Shown here one piece after another: positions 9,551 to 18,668 of a stretch of 64,000 nt of DNA. Where the stretch lies: contig NZ_PGGO01000002.1 in NCBI RefSeq assembly GCF_003010955.1, forward strand, positions 310,001 through 374,000, in the 5' to 3' direction. How positions within the stretch are numbered: the first letter of the stretch is position 1; each line of letters begins with the position of its first letter. The notes beneath the pieces are model-generated. The model ran no database searches and was not told the DNA's origin. It saw only the letters and a program-made list of their open reading frames with translations. The DNA is from Phyllobacterium brassicacearum (GTDB lineage Bacteria > Pseudomonadota > Alphaproteobacteria > Rhizobiales > Rhizobiaceae). The position numbers and the translations under genes were made by a program.

Positions 9551-10393
9551 TCAGCCCTGTTGGTAGAGCGCGTAGGCGTCTTCGCCGCTGGCACCATCAT
9601 GGATGATTGCCATAAGCCCCCGAACCACGGCGCTCGGGTTGGCGTGTTGGTAGATGTTGCGTCCGTAAACCATGCCAACGGCACCCTGTCGCATCAAGGC
9701 GGCTGACTTTTCGAAGACGGCGCGCAGATCCTCCTTGCCGCCACCGCGTACAAGGACGGGACAACGCGCTGCCTCGACGACCCGGTGAAAATCCTCCGCA
9801 TGGGTCGTCGGGTCGGCCTTGATGATATCCGCGCCCATCTCACGGGCAAGCCGGGTCAGCGTGACGATCTTGTCCGCATCGCCATCCACCATATAACCGC
9901 CACGATCGGTGACGGGCTGCATGACAAGCGGCTCGATCATCAGCGGCATGCCATATTTCTCGCAGTCGGCGCGCACGCGCGAAATGTTCTCTACGCACTG
10001 GCGGAAAAGATCGGGCTCGTCCGGCAGCATGAACAGATTGACCACCACACAGGCTGCATCCATCTCAATGGCACCAATCAGCGGTTCGCTTTGATTTTGC
10101 AGGACAGCCCACATATTGCGATGGCGGACCGGATTGTAGGGGTTACCCATGTCAATGCGCATGACAAGCGCCGGCTTTTCCTTGCCCGTCATGTACTGCA
10201 GGAGATCGGCCTGCCCGTAGTTCATCTGGATCGCATCGGGCGCTGCAGCCACCAATGCCTGCACCACGGCTTCCATGTTCTCAAGCCCTGTCAGGAATGA
10301 CGTCTCATTGCACACCCCGTGATCGATGGCGACGTCAAGGCAGCGCCCCTTGCCGAAAAGGCGATTCATCCGGACCTTGCGGTGATTTCGCAT
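9551..10393 (-). CDS. Class I aldolase of the LsrF/FbaB (DeoC-like) family
   Basis: This 280-residue TIM-barrel aldolase has a likely Schiff-base lysine at Lys192 (GADIIKADPTT), a D-H-G motif near residues 24-26 and a C-terminal phosphate-binding loop (VLVRGGGK). Related enzymes cleave or transfer C2/C3 units on phosphorylated ketoses (fructose-bisphosphate aldolase B type, LsrF). ATG 10393 has AAGGAG about 6 bases upstream. Its first 59 bases overlap the end of the GlpD-like gene, an unusually long overlap that suggests strict coupling. It probably splits the phosphorylated, oxidised intermediate of this operon into a triose phosphate and a small aldehyde; that step is inferred from context. 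Confidence 0.85.
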   Translation of the reverse strand: MRNHRKVRMNRLFGKGRCLDVAIDHGVCNETSFLTGLENMEAVVQALVAAAPDAIQMNYGQADLLQYMTGKEKPALVMRIDMGNPYNPVRHRNMWAVLQNQSEPLIGAIEMDAACVVVNLFMLPDEPDLFRQCVENISRVRADCEKYGMPLMIEPLVMQPVTDRGGYMVDGDADKIVTLTRLAREMGADIIKADPTTHAEDFHRVVEAARCPVLVRGGGKEDLRAVFEKSAALMRQGAVGMVYGRNIYQHANPSAVVRGLMAIIHDGASGEDAYALYQQG

Positions 10394-12113
10394 ATCTTAC
10401 TCCTTGCTCATTTCGTGCGATTAACATGCCATCGCTGACGCCATGGCGTTCAGCGAGAAGTTTGAGGAATTGCGACCGCTCCCGGTTTCGCCGCGCAACG
10501 GACCATCGCTTTTCGGCGGCGACGAGATCGAGCACGGCGTCGAGCATGGCGAGCGACAATTGTCCGCCGATTGCCAGCGTTGTGCGTCTCAACAGGAGAT
10601 CCGCGAGATGTTCGACGGCTTCGTGGTGGGCAAGGTATGTAATCTCGCGGCTTGAATAGCCAATATGGGGCATCGTCTCATCGGGTCCGCCGGCGATAAA
10701 CCGGGCGATCGCCTCAGCGTCCGTGCCGTAGCGTTCGAAAAGTTCCGTTATGCGCGCCGCATCAAGGCCCGTTGCGGAAGACGTTCGCATGACCCAGGCA
10801 TCGATATCCTCCGGGAATCGGCGGCCGCCGCCAATGGGTCGGTCCGCTGTCGATACGCGGCGTGTTAGATGCAGGCGATCCAGGACCAGATCAGCCGCAA
10901 GTTCTCCAAAGGAACGAAATGTCGTCCATTTGCCGCCGATCATGCACAGCACAGGAGGTGCGCCATCCGACGATTCAATGAGAGTGCAAAAATGGTCGCG
11001 CGGGATGCGACCCGTGATTGTGTCATCACTGGCAGGCAGGGGGCGCACACCTGAAAACTGAAACACGATTTCCTCGGGTTCGATCCGGATGCCAGGCAGT
11101 ACGAAGGCAAGCGATTGCAGGATATAATCGCGCTCGTCTGCCGTGCAGCGGACATCATCAGGATCATCGATGCGGATGTCCGTTGAACCGACGAGTGCCT
11201 TGCCGAGATAAGGAAACAGAATGCAGACACGCCCGTCCTCGTTTTCATAGTAGATCATGTGACCGTCGAGGGCTTCGACAAGTTCGGCATTGTCGATAAT
11301 CAAATGCGACCCCTTGGTCCCGCCTATCAATGGTGCGGGCCGGCTTTTCACCGGGAACAGATCGCCGTTTACAATGTCGATCCAGCCGCCTGTTGCATTG
11401 ATAATGAGGGCCGGGTCGACGACCGTTATGGTGCCGTCAATATGGTCCTGCACAGCGAAAGCGCCGCTCGCATCGCGCCGGAGTTCCGCATAGTTGAGTG
11501 CACGGGCGCCTTGGTTGTTGGACAAAGCGTCTTGAAGCAGTTCGATACCTATTCGTTCAGGTTGCCTTACCCAAGCGTCGTGATAGGTCGCTGAACTTTT
11601 TATTGCGGAATTGAGCGCTGGCCATTTGGCAAGCGTCCCTCGCCGTCCGCGAAATCGATGGCGCGGCATGAGCCCTCGCGTGCGTGTCAGGAAATCATAA
11701 ATGCTAAGTCCGGCCTTGATGGTGATGGCACCCCGACGACTGGGCTTGCGGCTGCGGCCAAGAAAACGAACAATCCCATTGGTAAGACCAGAGAAGACAT
11801 CGAATGCCGGAATCATCGTCGGTAGCGGCGCGATGAGATGAGGCGCGTTCCGCAACAGGCGATCGCGTTCGACCAGCGACTCCTTCACCAGGTTGAATTC
11901 TCCATTTTCAAGATAGCGCAGGCCCCCATGCACCATGCGCGACAGGGCGGAACTGGCGCCGGAACAATAATCATGCTTTTCGACAAGCAGTATGTTGAGG
12001 CCTTGCAACGCCAGCTCACGAAATACGCTGATCCCGTTGATACCGCCGCCGACGACACACACGTCCACTTTCGGGCTCCGTCGAAGCCCGTCGAATATTT
12101 CTTCACGCTTCAT
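10335..12113 (-). CDS. GlpD-like FAD-dependent (polyol-)phosphate dehydrogenase
   Basis: This 592-residue protein resembles aerobic glycerol-3-phosphate dehydrogenase. It has the FAD Rossmann loop VCVVGGGINGISVFRELA at residues 17-34, the VEKHDYCSGASS segment, and a second conserved block (GVRPLPASDD) followed by a C-terminal helical domain as in GlpD. Such enzymes oxidise a phosphorylated polyol at the membrane face and pass electrons to quinone. In Brucella and rhizobia a relative, EryB, oxidises erythritol phosphate. Here the gene follows an aldo/keto reductase by 11 bases and overlaps the aldolase by 59 bases, so a phosphopolyol made by the FGGY kinase is the likely substrate rather than glycerol 3-phosphate. 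At 592 residues it is longer than typical GlpD (about 500). Confidence 0.85.
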   Translation of the reverse strand: MKREEIFDGLRRSPKVDVCVVGGGINGISVFRELALQGLNILLVEKHDYCSGASSALSRMVHGGLRYLENGEFNLVKESLVERDRLLRNAPHLIAPLPTMIPAFDVFSGLTNGIVRFLGRSRKPSRRGAITIKAGLSIYDFLTRTRGLMPRHRFRGRRGTLAKWPALNSAIKSSATYHDAWVRQPERIGIELLQDALSNNQGARALNYAELRRDASGAFAVQDHIDGTITVVDPALIINATGGWIDIVNGDLFPVKSRPAPLIGGTKGSHLIIDNAELVEALDGHMIYYENEDGRVCILFPYLGKALVGSTDIRIDDPDDVRCTADERDYILQSLAFVLPGIRIEPEEIVFQFSGVRPLPASDDTITGRIPRDHFCTLIESSDGAPPVLCMIGGKWTTFRSFGELAADLVLDRLHLTRRVSTADRPIGGGRRFPEDIDAWVMRTSSATGLDAARITELFERYGTDAEAIARFIAGGPDETMPHIGYSSREITYLAHHEAVEHLADLLLRRTTLAIGGQLSLAMLDAVLDLVAAEKRWSVARRNRERSQFLKLLAERHGVSDGMLIARNEQGVRYAKSPQGPDESPFRQGALP

Positions 12114-12124
12114 GATGCAGCCCG

Positions 12125-13120
12125 TTACCTGTCCATATCTGCAAGTTTCACTGCGATGGCCGCGTCAATGGCCGAGAGGTCTTCCTTGTCGAGCCGGATT
12201 GTCCCGGCTTTTGCATTCTCCTGCGCTTGCTCCGGATTGCGTGCTCCACACAGCGCGAATGTCACACCGCTCTGGGCCAGCGTCCAGGCTATGACCATCT
12301 GGGCTATACTCGCCGCATGCTTGTCGGCCACGGACCGGATGGATTCGGCAAAGTCCCTCGCCTTCAACCTGTTGGAGACCGAGAAACGGGGATCGTCTTT
12401 GCGCTGGTCATCCCCGGAAAACAGTCGGCCAGGATCAACTGTTCCCGAAAGCAGGCCGAGCGCGAGCGAGGAGTAGCTCAACGTCGAGATGTCCTTCTGC
12501 CTGGTGAGTGGCAGCAAGTCTTCCTCGATCTCCCGGTCGATCATGCTGAACCGCTCCTGGATGGCATCAAGCGAACCGGTTTCCACGTAATTCTTCAATT
12601 CGGGCAGACTGACATTGCTTGCGCCGATCGCCCGGATCTTTCCCGCACTGCGCAAATCCTCCAGCGCCCGTACGGTTTCCTCGATCGGCGTCGTCGAGTC
12701 CTGCCAATGTGTGATGTATAGGTCGATGTAGTCCGTGCCGAGCCTTGTGAGGCTTTGTTCAACTTCGTAAAAGATCGCATCCCGTCCAAGATAGCGATGG
12801 ACCGGAACTCCGTCCTGATCGAAGAAATGCCTGCCTTTATTCGTGTGCCAGACCAGGCCACATTTGGTGGCAATCACCGCCTTGTCGCGCTGACCCCGAA
12901 TGGCTTTGCCGACGATCTCTTCGGATCGACCCAGCCCATAAGCGGGGGCCGTATCGATCAGGGTGACGCCCGCATCGAGTGATGCCTGGATTGCGGCGAT
13001 CGATTCTTGCTCGTCCGTACCGCCCCACATCCAGCCACCGATCGCCCAAGTCCCGAGCCCGACTGCGGAGGCCTGCACGCCCGATTTTCCTATAGTGCGC
13101 AACAACTGTTCATTGCTCAT
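12125..13120 (-). CDS. Aldo/keto reductase
   Basis: This 331-residue (alpha/beta)8 NADPH-dependent reductase begins with the GLGTWAIGG motif. The catalytic set is visible: Asp and Tyr in LIDTAPAYGLGRSE, Lys in VIATKCGL, and His in LYITHWQD. ATG 13120 is chosen because it overlaps the stop of the regulator gene as ATGA and has GGGAG about 7 bases before it; an ATG at 13126 would sit on the ribosome site. In this operon it could reduce the aldehyde released by the aldolase, or interconvert an aldose and its alditol. The substrate is unknown. Confidence 0.87.
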   Translation of the reverse strand: MSNEQLLRTIGKSGVQASAVGLGTWAIGGWMWGGTDEQESIAAIQASLDAGVTLIDTAPAYGLGRSEEIVGKAIRGQRDKAVIATKCGLVWHTNKGRHFFDQDGVPVHRYLGRDAIFYEVEQSLTRLGTDYIDLYITHWQDSTTPIEETVRALEDLRSAGKIRAIGASNVSLPELKNYVETGSLDAIQERFSMIDREIEEDLLPLTRQKDISTLSYSSLALGLLSGTVDPGRLFSGDDQRKDDPRFSVSNRLKARDFAESIRSVADKHAASIAQMVIAWTLAQSGVTFALCGARNPEQAQENAKAGTIRLDKEDLSAIDAAIAVKLADMDR

Positions 13121-14127
13121 GCCCATGCTCCCTCGGCCGCCGCGATGTCTAAAACGCGCTGTCCTGTCGCTTCATCCGTGACCAGCGTATCCAGATGATT
13201 GCCGCGCATGACGCTGAGGATGGGCCGCGCCTTGTTTGGTCCGCTCGCAACACCGATCTTGCTGGGAATCGAGGCAAATTCCCCTAGTGTCAACGAGACA
13301 AGTGATTCATTCAGGCTGTATCTGCATACCTGACCGCGCTCATCGAGCAGATGAGCCAGAAGCTCGCAACGCGCGCCTGACTGCTCTATGGCCTCCCTGT
13401 CAGTGCTGGACGATGGATGAAGATCATAATAGCTCGAGTCGTCGGTCAGTATTGAGCCGATACCGACAATGGCAACTTTCGCCTCTCTCGCGCGTGTGAA
13501 AACATCGGCTACCGAGCGCATGTTGATCAACATCGAGCGTTCCGTAGCGCTGTCGGCAAAGAGCGGCGCGTGGATCTGATACGCGTGACCGCCAAGCTTG
13601 TCGGCCATCAACGTCGAGACGTGATTGACGTCGGTATAATGCTTGCCCTGAACGCACCCCGTGGCCGGTACAACTCTCACATCGAACGCGCGCTGTACCT
13701 TCAACCCGGCAACAACGGCACTCACGCCCTTGCCGCCGGTGATGCAAATTGTGTCGCCGTCGGCGATTTCTTCAACTAGCAGGCGCGCGGCGGCTTCGCC
13801 CACAGCCTGTAGTGCCGTTTGGGGGTTATCCGAAACCGTTGGCACGACAATAGCGCGGTTGATTCCCCCCAAGGCCAGCAGTCGCTCTTCCAGATCGATC
13901 AGTGGCTCGATCGGCGACTTGATCTTGATCTCCACGAGGCCAAGCTGGCGCCCGCGCTTGATGAGGCGATTCACGGTCGGCTGTGAGACGCCAAGCTGAT
14001 CGGCGATCTGCGCCTGGGTGAGGCCTTCGAGAAAATGCAGGACCAATGCCTGATGCATCTGCCGCGCGATCACGATCTCCTCACGTGGAACGGGTGACAG
14101 ATTAGTTGTGCGTCTTGGGAGTGCCAT
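13117..14127 (-). CDS. SorC/DeoR-type sugar-binding transcriptional regulator
   Basis: This 336-residue regulator of the SorC family has an N-terminal helix-turn-helix (about residues 33-60: LTQAQIADQLGVSQPTVNRL) and a C-terminal sugar-phosphate-binding domain with T-G-G-K-G-V-S-A-V and V-G-I-G-S-I blocks typical of SorC, LsrR and EryD. These proteins bind phosphorylated sugars as inducers, so the inducer here is probably the product of the FGGY kinase. The gene sits inside the operon, one base after the permease gene and overlapping the aldo/keto reductase gene by 4 bases. A likely target is the repeat-rich promoter at 17896-17958. Confidence 0.9.
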   Translation of the reverse strand: MALPRRTTNLSPVPREEIVIARQMHQALVLHFLEGLTQAQIADQLGVSQPTVNRLIKRGRQLGLVEIKIKSPIEPLIDLEERLLALGGINRAIVVPTVSDNPQTALQAVGEAAARLLVEEIADGDTICITGGKGVSAVVAGLKVQRAFDVRVVPATGCVQGKHYTDVNHVSTLMADKLGGHAYQIHAPLFADSATERSMLINMRSVADVFTRAREAKVAIVGIGSILTDDSSYYDLHPSSSTDREAIEQSGARCELLAHLLDERGQVCRYSLNESLVSLTLGEFASIPSKIGVASGPNKARPILSVMRGNHLDTLVTDEATGQRVLDIAAAEGAWA

Positions 14128-14128
14128 G

Positions 14129-15118
14129 TCAGGAAGGTTTCCGCTTGTTGAGAAAGTGATCGACGGAGACCGCCGCGAGCAGGATACAGCCCTTGATCAT
14201 GTCCTGCCAGTAAACCGAGACGTTGAGGAGGACCAGCGAACTCGTCACAACGGAGAGCAATGCCATCCCAAGGATTGCGCCAAGGATCGTTCCGGACCCG
14301 CCGTTGAGCGAGGCACCGCCGATGACCGCTGCCGCAATGATATTGAGTTCCATGCCCACACCGAACGTCGGTGTCGCCGCACCAAAGCGGGACATGTAGA
14401 TAACGCCTGCGACACCCGCGAGCGTCGAGCAGAGGACGGTCACCCAGAATTTCACATGGTTTGTCCTGATGCCGGAGTAGAGTGCTGCCTTCTCATTGCT
14501 TCCGGTGTAGAAAACCTTGCGCAAGGCGGTCGCACGTCTGAGCAGGAAATCGAATATCCCGACTACGGCGACAAAGATGATAATGACATAGGGTACGCCA
14601 TGAAAACTGCCCTGCCCGACAGCCTTGAATGCCGGTGGCAACGTGAATAGCGAAAGCGGCGTCCCCTTGGTGATGATGAGGCACAGGCCGCGCACGATAA
14701 CCATGCCGGCGAGCGACGTTATGAAATGGTTGAGCCCCACCACAGTCACAAAGAATCCCATGACACATCCGATGAGCGCGCTTGCGAGGATACCTGTGAG
14801 TGAGGCACTCCACGGATCAAGCCCCGCCAGAAACAACGATCCCGAAAGCACCATTGCAAAGCAGACGACCGACCCAACCGAAAGGTCAATACCACCGACA
14901 ATGAGCAGGATTGTCATTCCGACGACCACGACACCCTCCACGGAGAAGCTCATTAGCATCGCGCGGAAATTGCCGAGCGTCAGAAAATGCGGCGAGGCGA
15001 AGCTCATGGCGACGCAAAGGGCCAGAATGATTGCGATCAGGCCAGCCTCGCGCATGGAGCCTATTCTCTTCCAGGACCGAGGTCGCACGGCCTTTGTCCC
15101 CAGCGTGTCAGCCAACAT
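14129..15118 (-). CDS. Sugar ABC transporter permease (RbsC/AraH family)
   Basis: This 329-residue membrane protein is of the ribose/xylose permease family, with about 8-10 hydrophobic segments, the GGIDLSVGSV motif after the third, and the family block IGGASLNGGSGTILGA near the C-terminus. It forms the channel for the binding protein and ATPase of this operon. ATG 15118 is preferred because GGGAG lies about 8 bases before it; an in-frame ATG at 15151 would overlap the ATPase gene and has a poor site. Only one permease gene is present, so it is expected to act as a homodimer. Confidence 0.88.
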   Translation of the reverse strand: MLADTLGTKAVRPRSWKRIGSMREAGLIAIILALCVAMSFASPHFLTLGNFRAMLMSFSVEGVVVVGMTILLIVGGIDLSVGSVVCFAMVLSGSLFLAGLDPWSASLTGILASALIGCVMGFFVTVVGLNHFITSLAGMVIVRGLCLIITKGTPLSLFTLPPAFKAVGQGSFHGVPYVIIIFVAVVGIFDFLLRRATALRKVFYTGSNEKAALYSGIRTNHVKFWVTVLCSTLAGVAGVIYMSRFGAATPTFGVGMELNIIAAAVIGGASLNGGSGTILGAILGMALLSVVTSSLVLLNVSVYWQDMIKGCILLAAVSVDHFLNKRKPS

Positions 15119-15140
15119 TCGTTCGTCTCCCGTACTTGGT

Positions 15141-16685
15141 TCAGGCGGCATGTTCTGATGTCAGCCTTGTTCTTCCAATTTGACAATTCCCGACGCCCGA
15201 CGCGAGCCGGATAACCCTTTCTTCCGTCATGTCGTCCATACCCAATTCACCGGCAACTTCACCTTCCCGGATAACGATCACCCGATCGCATAGCCCCAGT
15301 AGTTCGGGGAGTTCGGAAGAGATGACGATGATACCGATTCCGGACTGGGCCAGTTCGCGTAGCAATGCGTGGATTTCCGATTTGGCACCAACGTCGATGC
15401 CACGTGTCGGCTCGTCCATCAAAATTACTTTGGGCTGTATCGCCAGCTGCTTGGCGATTGCCACTTTCTGCTGATTACCGCCGCTGAGCGAGGATACTGG
15501 AGCGCCGATACTCCCCATGCGTATGTTAAGCCTTTGCGCAAAATCGCGGGCGAGGTCCCCTTCTCCCACGGTATCGATCAACCCCAAATGCCCGGTCAGC
15601 GCATCCAGGTTGAGGACGGAGATATTCTTGGCAATCGACAGGTCGAGGAAAAGGCCCGAACCCTTCCGGTCTTCCGACAAGTAGACCAGGCCCGCCTTTA
15701 CCGCGTCAGCATATGTGCCAATTGCCTGTTGCTTGCCATGAATCAGAATTTGACCGTTCGTGGTGGCTCGCAATCCGCAGATCCCTTCCGCAATTTCCGT
15801 GCGGCCTGAGCCGATCAAGCCGCCAATGCCCAGGATTTCGCCCCTGGTAAGATCGATATCGACATCGCGAAAGCGCTCATTGTCGCCGAGACCGCGAACC
15901 GAAAAGACTACTTCCTGTGGTCGCTCGCCGGCCGGTTGCTTGGGCGGATAGAGTTGTGTGATTTCGCGCCCGACCATACGGCGAACCACGTCGTCAGGTG
16001 TCAGGTCCGCGACACGGTCGGTGGACACATAGCGGCCGTCACGCAAAACGGTTACCCGGTCGCAAAGCTCGAAGATTTCAGCCATCCGATGGCTGATATA
16101 GACGATGGAGATACCGTTGGCCTTCAAGTCGCGAATGATCTCGAACAGTATCCTGGCTTCGGCTTCCGTCAGCGCTGCAGTCGGCTCATCGAAAATCAGG
16201 ACACGGCAGTCGAGCGTCAAGGCCTTGGCGATTTCCACGAGTTGCTGGCTGGAGATTGGCAGCTCACCTACCTTGCGGCGAACGTCGATCGGCGCAAGCC
16301 GGCTCATCACCGCCTGTGCCTCGCGTTCCAGCTTGCGGTAGTTCATCAGCAGCGAGCGCTGGCGGCTGATGGACGCCATGAAGATGTTCTCCGCAACGCT
16401 GGCATCAGGGCAAAGCGCGATCTCCTGATGAACCAATCCGAGACCCAGAGACTGTGCAGCAGCAGGCGATCCGATCCTCACCGTCTTGCCGTCCAATACA
16501 ATCTCTCCCTCATCAGGTTGCAGCACGCCGGCGATGATGTTCATGAGCGTTGATTTGCCGGCTCCGTTCTCGCCGCAAAGCGCATGAACCTCGCCCCGTT
16601 CAAGGGCGAAATTGACATTCGTCAGTGCCTTCACCGCTCCGAAATGCTTTGTGACGTTGCGTATACTAAGAACCGGTTCCCGCAT
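15141..16685 (-). CDS. Sugar ABC transporter ATP-binding protein (RbsA family, tandem domains)
   Basis: This 514-residue protein has two ATPase domains in tandem. Domain 1 has Walker [11 protein letters not shown] and Walker [11 protein letters not shown], with a degenerate signature ([12 protein letters not shown]). Domain 2 lacks a normal Walker A (GLIGSGRTE) but has a canonical signature [15 protein letters not shown] and [14 protein letters not shown]. This asymmetry is normal for RbsA/MglA proteins. It drives import of the sugar delivered by the binding protein encoded just upstream. ATG 16685 is chosen ([10 protein letters not shown]); the upstream in-frame GTG at 16715 lies before the GGAGG. 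Confidence 0.92.
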   Translation of the reverse strand: MREPVLSIRNVTKHFGAVKALTNVNFALERGEVHALCGENGAGKSTLMNIIAGVLQPDEGEIVLDGKTVRIGSPAAAQSLGLGLVHQEIALCPDASVAENIFMASISRQRSLLMNYRKLEREAQAVMSRLAPIDVRRKVGELPISSQQLVEIAKALTLDCRVLIFDEPTAALTEAEARILFEIIRDLKANGISIVYISHRMAEIFELCDRVTVLRDGRYVSTDRVADLTPDDVVRRMVGREITQLYPPKQPAGERPQEVVFSVRGLGDNERFRDVDIDLTRGEILGIGGLIGSGRTEIAEGICGLRATTNGQILIHGKQQAIGTYADAVKAGLVYLSEDRKGSGLFLDLSIAKNISVLNLDALTGHLGLIDTVGEGDLARDFAQRLNIRMGSIGAPVSSLSGGNQQKVAIAKQLAIQPKVILMDEPTRGIDVGAKSEIHALLRELAQSGIGIIVISSELPELLGLCDRVIVIREGEVAGELGMDDMTEERVIRLASGVGNCQIGRTRLTSEHAA

Positions 16686-16715
16686 GATCGTGCATTCCTC
16701 CTCGTTGCCTCGCAC

Positions 16716-16748
16716 CGGCTATCCGGACTTTTTGTACCCGGATAGCCG
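16716..16748 (-). other. Stem-loop between binding-protein and ATPase genes
   Basis: A perfect 11-base inverted repeat (CGGCTATCCGG at 16716-16726 and CCGGATAGCCG at 16738-16748) flanks an 11-base loop. It lies 13 bases after the binding-protein stop and 30 bases before the ATPase start. No T-run follows on the minus strand, so it looks like an mRNA-protecting or partially attenuating hairpin rather than a full terminator. Confidence 0.75.
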
Positions 16749-16761
16749 TTTACTGCCAGAC

Positions 16762-17790
16762 CTACTCCTCGATACCCTTGGTACCGCGGCGTTGGAGGTA
16801 CTTGTCCCAGAAGAAATCATCCGCATTCTCAGCGGTGACGATGGAAAGGCCATTGTCAACGAAAGGGATGCTCATGGGATTGAACCCGGCACGCTTGGCG
16901 TCATTCATGGGATCGATCAGTTCCGGATGCTTGGCCAGCCAAAGCAGCATGAAGCCCATATAACCCTGCATGCCCTGATTGGGGTTGATCGAGCCGAAGA
17001 CCTCACCAGCTTTAATCATGTCGAGGATGTTTGCGTTGACATCCGCACACATGACAAGAATTTTCCCGCCGCTTTCCTTGTTGGCCTGGGCAGCGCCGAT
17101 TGCCGAATTCGCCTCTGGCATGAAGACGGCCGAAAGGTTGGGATTGGCCTGGATGATGCTCATCAGGCCCTGATAGGCTTTGGTAGGGTCCTGATTTGAA
17201 GCCGCTCGGCCAACAAGTTTCATGTCCGGCCACTTTTCCTTCATTCGGTCGATGAATGCGGTGACGCGCTTGTCGTGATTGTCCTGCCCGGGATTTTCCA
17301 GGACGGCGTATTCACCCTTTCCGCCAAGCTTCGTCGCTATGGCGTCAGCAGCATAGGTGCCTTCGCGTATATTGTCGGAGGTGATAAACGAAATTCGCTT
17401 GGAAAGCGGAGAATCCGCCGCGAATGTCACGACTGCCGTACCCTGATCGATTGCCCGGTTGATCGGCTCGATGAATGGATCCGAGTTCATCGGGTGAACG
17501 AGTATGCCCGCAGGTTTCTGGGCGAGAGCCTGGTCGAAGCTGGCGATCTGCTTGTTGACGTCATATTCTGGTGTGCCGGTATAGGCCGTTTCGCAGCCGA
17601 GCTGTTTGCCTGCCTGCTTGAACATTTCATAGACGGGGAACCAATACTCGACGCCCGAAACCATGACGTTCATGACGTATTTCTCACCCGGTTCGCAGCG
17701 AAACGGTGACTCCTCTTCCGCTTTGGCAGAAGCTGCAAAAAGCGTCGTTGCCAGGACCGCCATTGCGGTCGTGCTTAAAAAAGTGCGCAA
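16762..17790 (-). CDS. Sugar ABC transporter periplasmic binding protein
   Basis: This 342-residue periplasmic-binding-protein-like I (RbsB type) protein follows a signal peptide (RTFLSTTAMAVLATTLFAASAKA, then cleavage before EEES). The mature part has the repeated-domain blocks of ribose-type receptors, for example GILVHPMNSDPFIEPINRAID and AVFMPEANSAIGAAQA. The first ATG of the open frame (17850) gives an N-terminus with a 20-residue non-signal extension. A TTG at 17790 follows GAGGAGG by about 4-5 bases and yields a textbook signal peptide, so I place the start there. It is the first gene of the operon and is followed by a stem-loop. The sugar is unknown. Confidence 0.88.
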   Translation of the reverse strand: MRTFLSTTAMAVLATTLFAASAKAEEESPFRCEPGEKYVMNVMVSGVEYWFPVYEMFKQAGKQLGCETAYTGTPEYDVNKQIASFDQALAQKPAGILVHPMNSDPFIEPINRAIDQGTAVVTFAADSPLSKRISFITSDNIREGTYAADAIATKLGGKGEYAVLENPGQDNHDKRVTAFIDRMKEKWPDMKLVGRAASNQDPTKAYQGLMSIIQANPNLSAVFMPEANSAIGAAQANKESGGKILVMCADVNANILDMIKAGEVFGSINPNQGMQGYMGFMLLWLAKHPELIDPMNDAKRAGFNPMSIPFVDNGLSIVTAENADDFFWDKYLQRRGTKGIEE

Positions 17791-17895
17791 GTGTCCTCCT
17801 CGAGGCCGAAGCCCCTCCCATTGGTTTCGTGGCGCCTCGAAGGCGGCCACTATTCGTTGTGAAGACCAGCAATCCTCCTTGAATGCTGTCGAATT

Positions 17896-17958
17896 TAAAC
17901 AAGCCTAAAAATTGAAGCGTGTCAATATAATTCATATCATGAATTTTAATTCATATCA
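17896..17958 (-). promoter_or_regulatory. Promoter and operator-like repeats of the sugar/polyol operon
   Basis: On the minus strand a consensus -35 TTGACA (17925-17920) is followed after 17-18 bases by a weak -10 (TTGTTT/TGTTTA at 17902-17896). Directly upstream are two identical 12-base copies of TAATTCATATCA (plus strand, 17928-17939 and 17947-17958), 19 bases apart start to start, about two helical turns. AATTCA of the first copy is also inverted as TGAATT at 17940-17945. This is a plausible site for the SorC-type regulator of the operon. I see no gene in the rest of the 17791-18320 gap. Confidence 0.55.
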
Positions 17959-18320
17959 CTGTAAACGACGCGTAGCTACCGCGCCAGGACCGGTCGCACA
18001 GAACCAAAGTCGAATTGCCAAACGGTTGGCCCGGCATGCCACAAGCAGAAAACGAACAAGCGGTCAGGATGGCATCAGGCGCGAGCCGGAAACCTCTCAG
18101 CAATGCCAATAACATGTTAAGAGCCATTAGCCGGTCTTCTGCGCCTCTGAGCGACGATTCCCCATAGGAGCTGTCCAGATTGGATCAACTGACGCGGCCC
18201 TAATGGGAGGCGAACCGTGTCGTGGCAGGATTGCAGCTGTTAAATTGGTCGATCCTGCTTGTGTTCAACACACCGTTGCTGCAAAAACCCGGCGAAAAGA
18301 ACCGAGCAAGACGAGGCAAG

Positions 18321-18668
18321 ATGTTTGATCAGGAAACCATTCATCTTTTTTCCTATGGGACGCTGCAGTTTGCTGCCGTACAGATGGCTTCCTTCGGACG
18401 GTTGCTACACGGCTCTGACGACAGCATGCCGGGGTTTCGAAAGGAGTTAGTCGAAATCACGGACCCTGATGTCCTTGAAAAAAGCGGCGAGCGCTATCAT
18501 CCCATCGTAATCCCATCTGACAATCCGGGGGACGAAGTCACGGGCAAAGTCTTCAGGATAACTCCGCAGGAGCTGGCCGCGGCTGACGCGTACGAGGTGT
18601 CCGACTACAAGCGGATCAACGTGACGCTTAGGTCGGGCATCCACGCGTGGGTCTATGTCAAAGCATGA
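18321..18668 (+). CDS. AIG2-like / gamma-glutamylcyclotransferase-fold protein
   Basis: This 115-residue protein begins MFDQETIHLFSYGTLQ. The YGTLQ block is the substrate-binding motif of the gamma-glutamylcyclotransferase/AIG2 fold, and a conserved acidic block (A-D-A-Y-E-V-S-D-Y) supplies the likely catalytic Glu. Bacterial members act on gamma-glutamyl amines or related small amides, but most have no proven role. The start at 18321 is preferred to the upstream in-frame codon (18222) because the YGTL motif should lie near the N-terminus. It stands alone between two minus-strand operons. Confidence 0.8.
   Translation: MFDQETIHLFSYGTLQFAAVQMASFGRLLHGSDDSMPGFRKELVEITDPDVLEKSGERYHPIVIPSDNPGDEVTGKVFRITPQELAAADAYEVSDYKRINVTLRSGIHAWVYVKA

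Noticed and set aside
6356-17790. Interpretation as an lsr (AI-2) uptake operon
   Set aside because: The SorC regulator, FGGY kinase and LsrF-like aldolase fit, but there is only one permease gene, no lsrG, and the GlpD-like dehydrogenase, aldo/keto reductase and GMC enzyme have no place in AI-2 processing.
17912-18112. 66-codon plus-strand open frame in the promoter gap
   Set aside because: It starts within the promoter repeats of the opposite operon, is Arg/Gln-rich and has no ribosome site.
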